A stretch of DNA of 6,843 bases from CAYSHJ01 sp964589725 (GTDB lineage: Bacteria > Planctomycetota > Planctomycetia > Planctomycetales > Planctomycetaceae), in assembly GCA_964589725.1 (NCBI GenBank), contig CAZPUJ010000616.1:1-6843 (forward strand), given 5' to 3'. A model generated the notes under the pieces. The model saw only the letters and a program-made list of their open reading frames with translations, searched no databases and was not told where the DNA came from. Below are positions 6,057 through 6,843 of this stretch, piece after piece; the stretch's first letter is position 1; the number at the start of each line of letters is the position of its first letter. The position numbers and the translations under genes are program-made.

Positions 6057-6130
6057 GTAGCCCAGGCCCTTGTGGCCTGAGTGATTCGTTGCTGAGACGG
6101 CATAATTCAGGCCGCAAGGGCCTGGGCTAC
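6057..6130. repeat. Long hairpin repeat (24-bp arms), REP-like
   Basis: Arms at 6057-6080 and 6107-6130 are inverted copies over 24 bases with one difference (T against C), which becomes a G-U pair in RNA. The spacer is 26 bases. The core TAGCCCAGGCC is a sequence I associate from memory with dispersed intergenic palindromes in planctomycetes; that link is unverified here. It sits between the protease gene and tsaD and may also act as a transcription barrier or RNA-stabilising element. Confidence 0.8.
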
Positions 6131-6195
6131 GGATTTGGGAATTGCTGTTATGCACCCAGGGGTCTGCCGACTCACCTCATTTCGGACTCCTCTCA

Positions 6196-6843
6196 ATGCT
6201 GCTGGCGATTGAATCTTCGTGCGACGAAACCGCAGCGGCCGTCATTCGCCGCGATCTGACGGTCCTCTCGAACATCGTCGCCAGCCAAAACGAGTTGCAC
6301 GAACGCTACGGCGGTGTCGTACCTGAGATCGCCTCGCGAGCACACGTCCGCTGTATTTTGCCGGTGATCGACGAGGCTCTGCGAAAAGCCGATGCGACGC
6401 TGCAGGACCTCAAGGCCATCGCGGTCGTCACGCAGCCCGGTTTGGTCGGATCGTTGCTCGTCGGGCTGACGGCCGCGAAGACGTTGGCGTTGGCGACTGG
6501 TTTGCCGCTGGTGGCGGTCAATCACATTGAGGCTCATTTGTACGCCTGCCGAATGCGCGCGGGGCGAGATGTGTTTCCGGCGATCGGATTGGTCGTCAGC
6601 GGCGGACATACGAATTTGTACGACTGCCATGGCCCGACCGACTTCGAATGGCTCGGAGCAACGATTGACGACGCGGCGGGCGAGGCGTTCGACAAGGTCG
6701 CTCAAATCCTCGGCCTGTCGTTTCCGGGTGGGCCGGCGATTGAGCACACCGCTCGCGGCGGCAATCTCAAGGCATTCAAGTTCCCACGCGTGTTTCTGAA
6801 AGAGGATCGGCTTGAGTTCAGCTTCAGCGGCTTGAAGACGGCT
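6196..6843 (+). CDS. tsaD: tRNA N6-threonylcarbamoyladenosine transferase TsaD, 5' part
   Basis: TsaD transfers the threonylcarbamoyl group to adenosine 37 of tRNAs that read ANN codons, working in the cytoplasm with TsaB and TsaE. The window contains the first 216 residues; the frame has no stop and runs off the edge, with roughly 120 more expected for the family. The start MLLAIESSCDET is the classic family N-terminus. The metal-binding HIEAH motif lies at 110-114, SGGHT at 135-139, and the nucleotide-binding DDAAGEAFDKVA at 158-169. The ATG at 6196 was chosen on this homology; no clear Shine-Dalgarno precedes it. The 193 bases upstream hold only the two hairpins, so it is probably transcribed separately from the protease. 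Nothing in the visible part looks abnormal. Confidence 0.97.
   Translation, partial: MLLAIESSCDETAAAVIRRDLTVLSNIVASQNELHERYGGVVPEIASRAHVRCILPVIDEALRKADATLQDLKAIAVVTQPGLVGSLLVGLTAAKTLALATGLPLVAVNHIEAHLYACRMRAGRDVFPAIGLVVSGGHTNLYDCHGPTDFEWLGATIDDAAGEAFDKVAQILGLSFPGGPAIEHTARGGNLKAFKFPRVFLKEDRLEFSFSGLKTA

Noticed and set aside
6193..6747. Open frame of 184 codons on the minus strand
   Set aside because: It is antisense to tsaD, whose N-terminus and metal-binding motif are unmistakable.

Overview
The window looks like chromosomal DNA of a planctomycete or close relative. This is an inference from moderately high GC, a Tat-exported TIM-barrel sugar isomerase with a TRRDLLGAG-type leader, and a long hairpin repeat of the TAGCCCAGGCC kind I associate with these genomes. 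No rRNA, tRNA, transposase or CRISPR array is visible.

Layout. Positions 1-328 hold one doubtful leftward small ORF with a terminator-like hairpin at its end, and the upstream region of the next gene. Positions 329-3206 are a rightward cassette of three genes: a beta-class DNA methyltransferase with an extra C-terminal half, a stand-alone GIY-YIG nuclease overlapping it by an ATGA junction, and a 117-residue protein of unknown function. Positions 3307-4269 encode a leftward exported xylose-isomerase-like TIM-barrel protein, convergent with the cassette. Positions 4548-6002 encode a rightward secreted S41 C-terminal processing protease with a PDZ domain. Two hairpins follow it, and the window ends inside tsaD (6196 to the edge), the tRNA t6A synthesis gene.

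The most interesting part is the cassette. The C-terminal half of the methyltransferase (two 41-residue repeats plus a GIY-YIG domain) is collinear with the entire nuclease next door. The two proteins are 23/41 and 26/41 identical over the two repeats, by hand count. The nuclease keeps all five GIY-YIG active-site positions. In the methyltransferase-fused copy the catalytic glutamate position reads glutamine. The simplest reading is a restriction-modification system in which modification and restriction enzymes carry the same putative DNA-recognition module, with a dead nuclease domain kept on the methyltransferase. The remaining genes are ordinary housekeeping or accessory genes with no evident functional link to the cassette.
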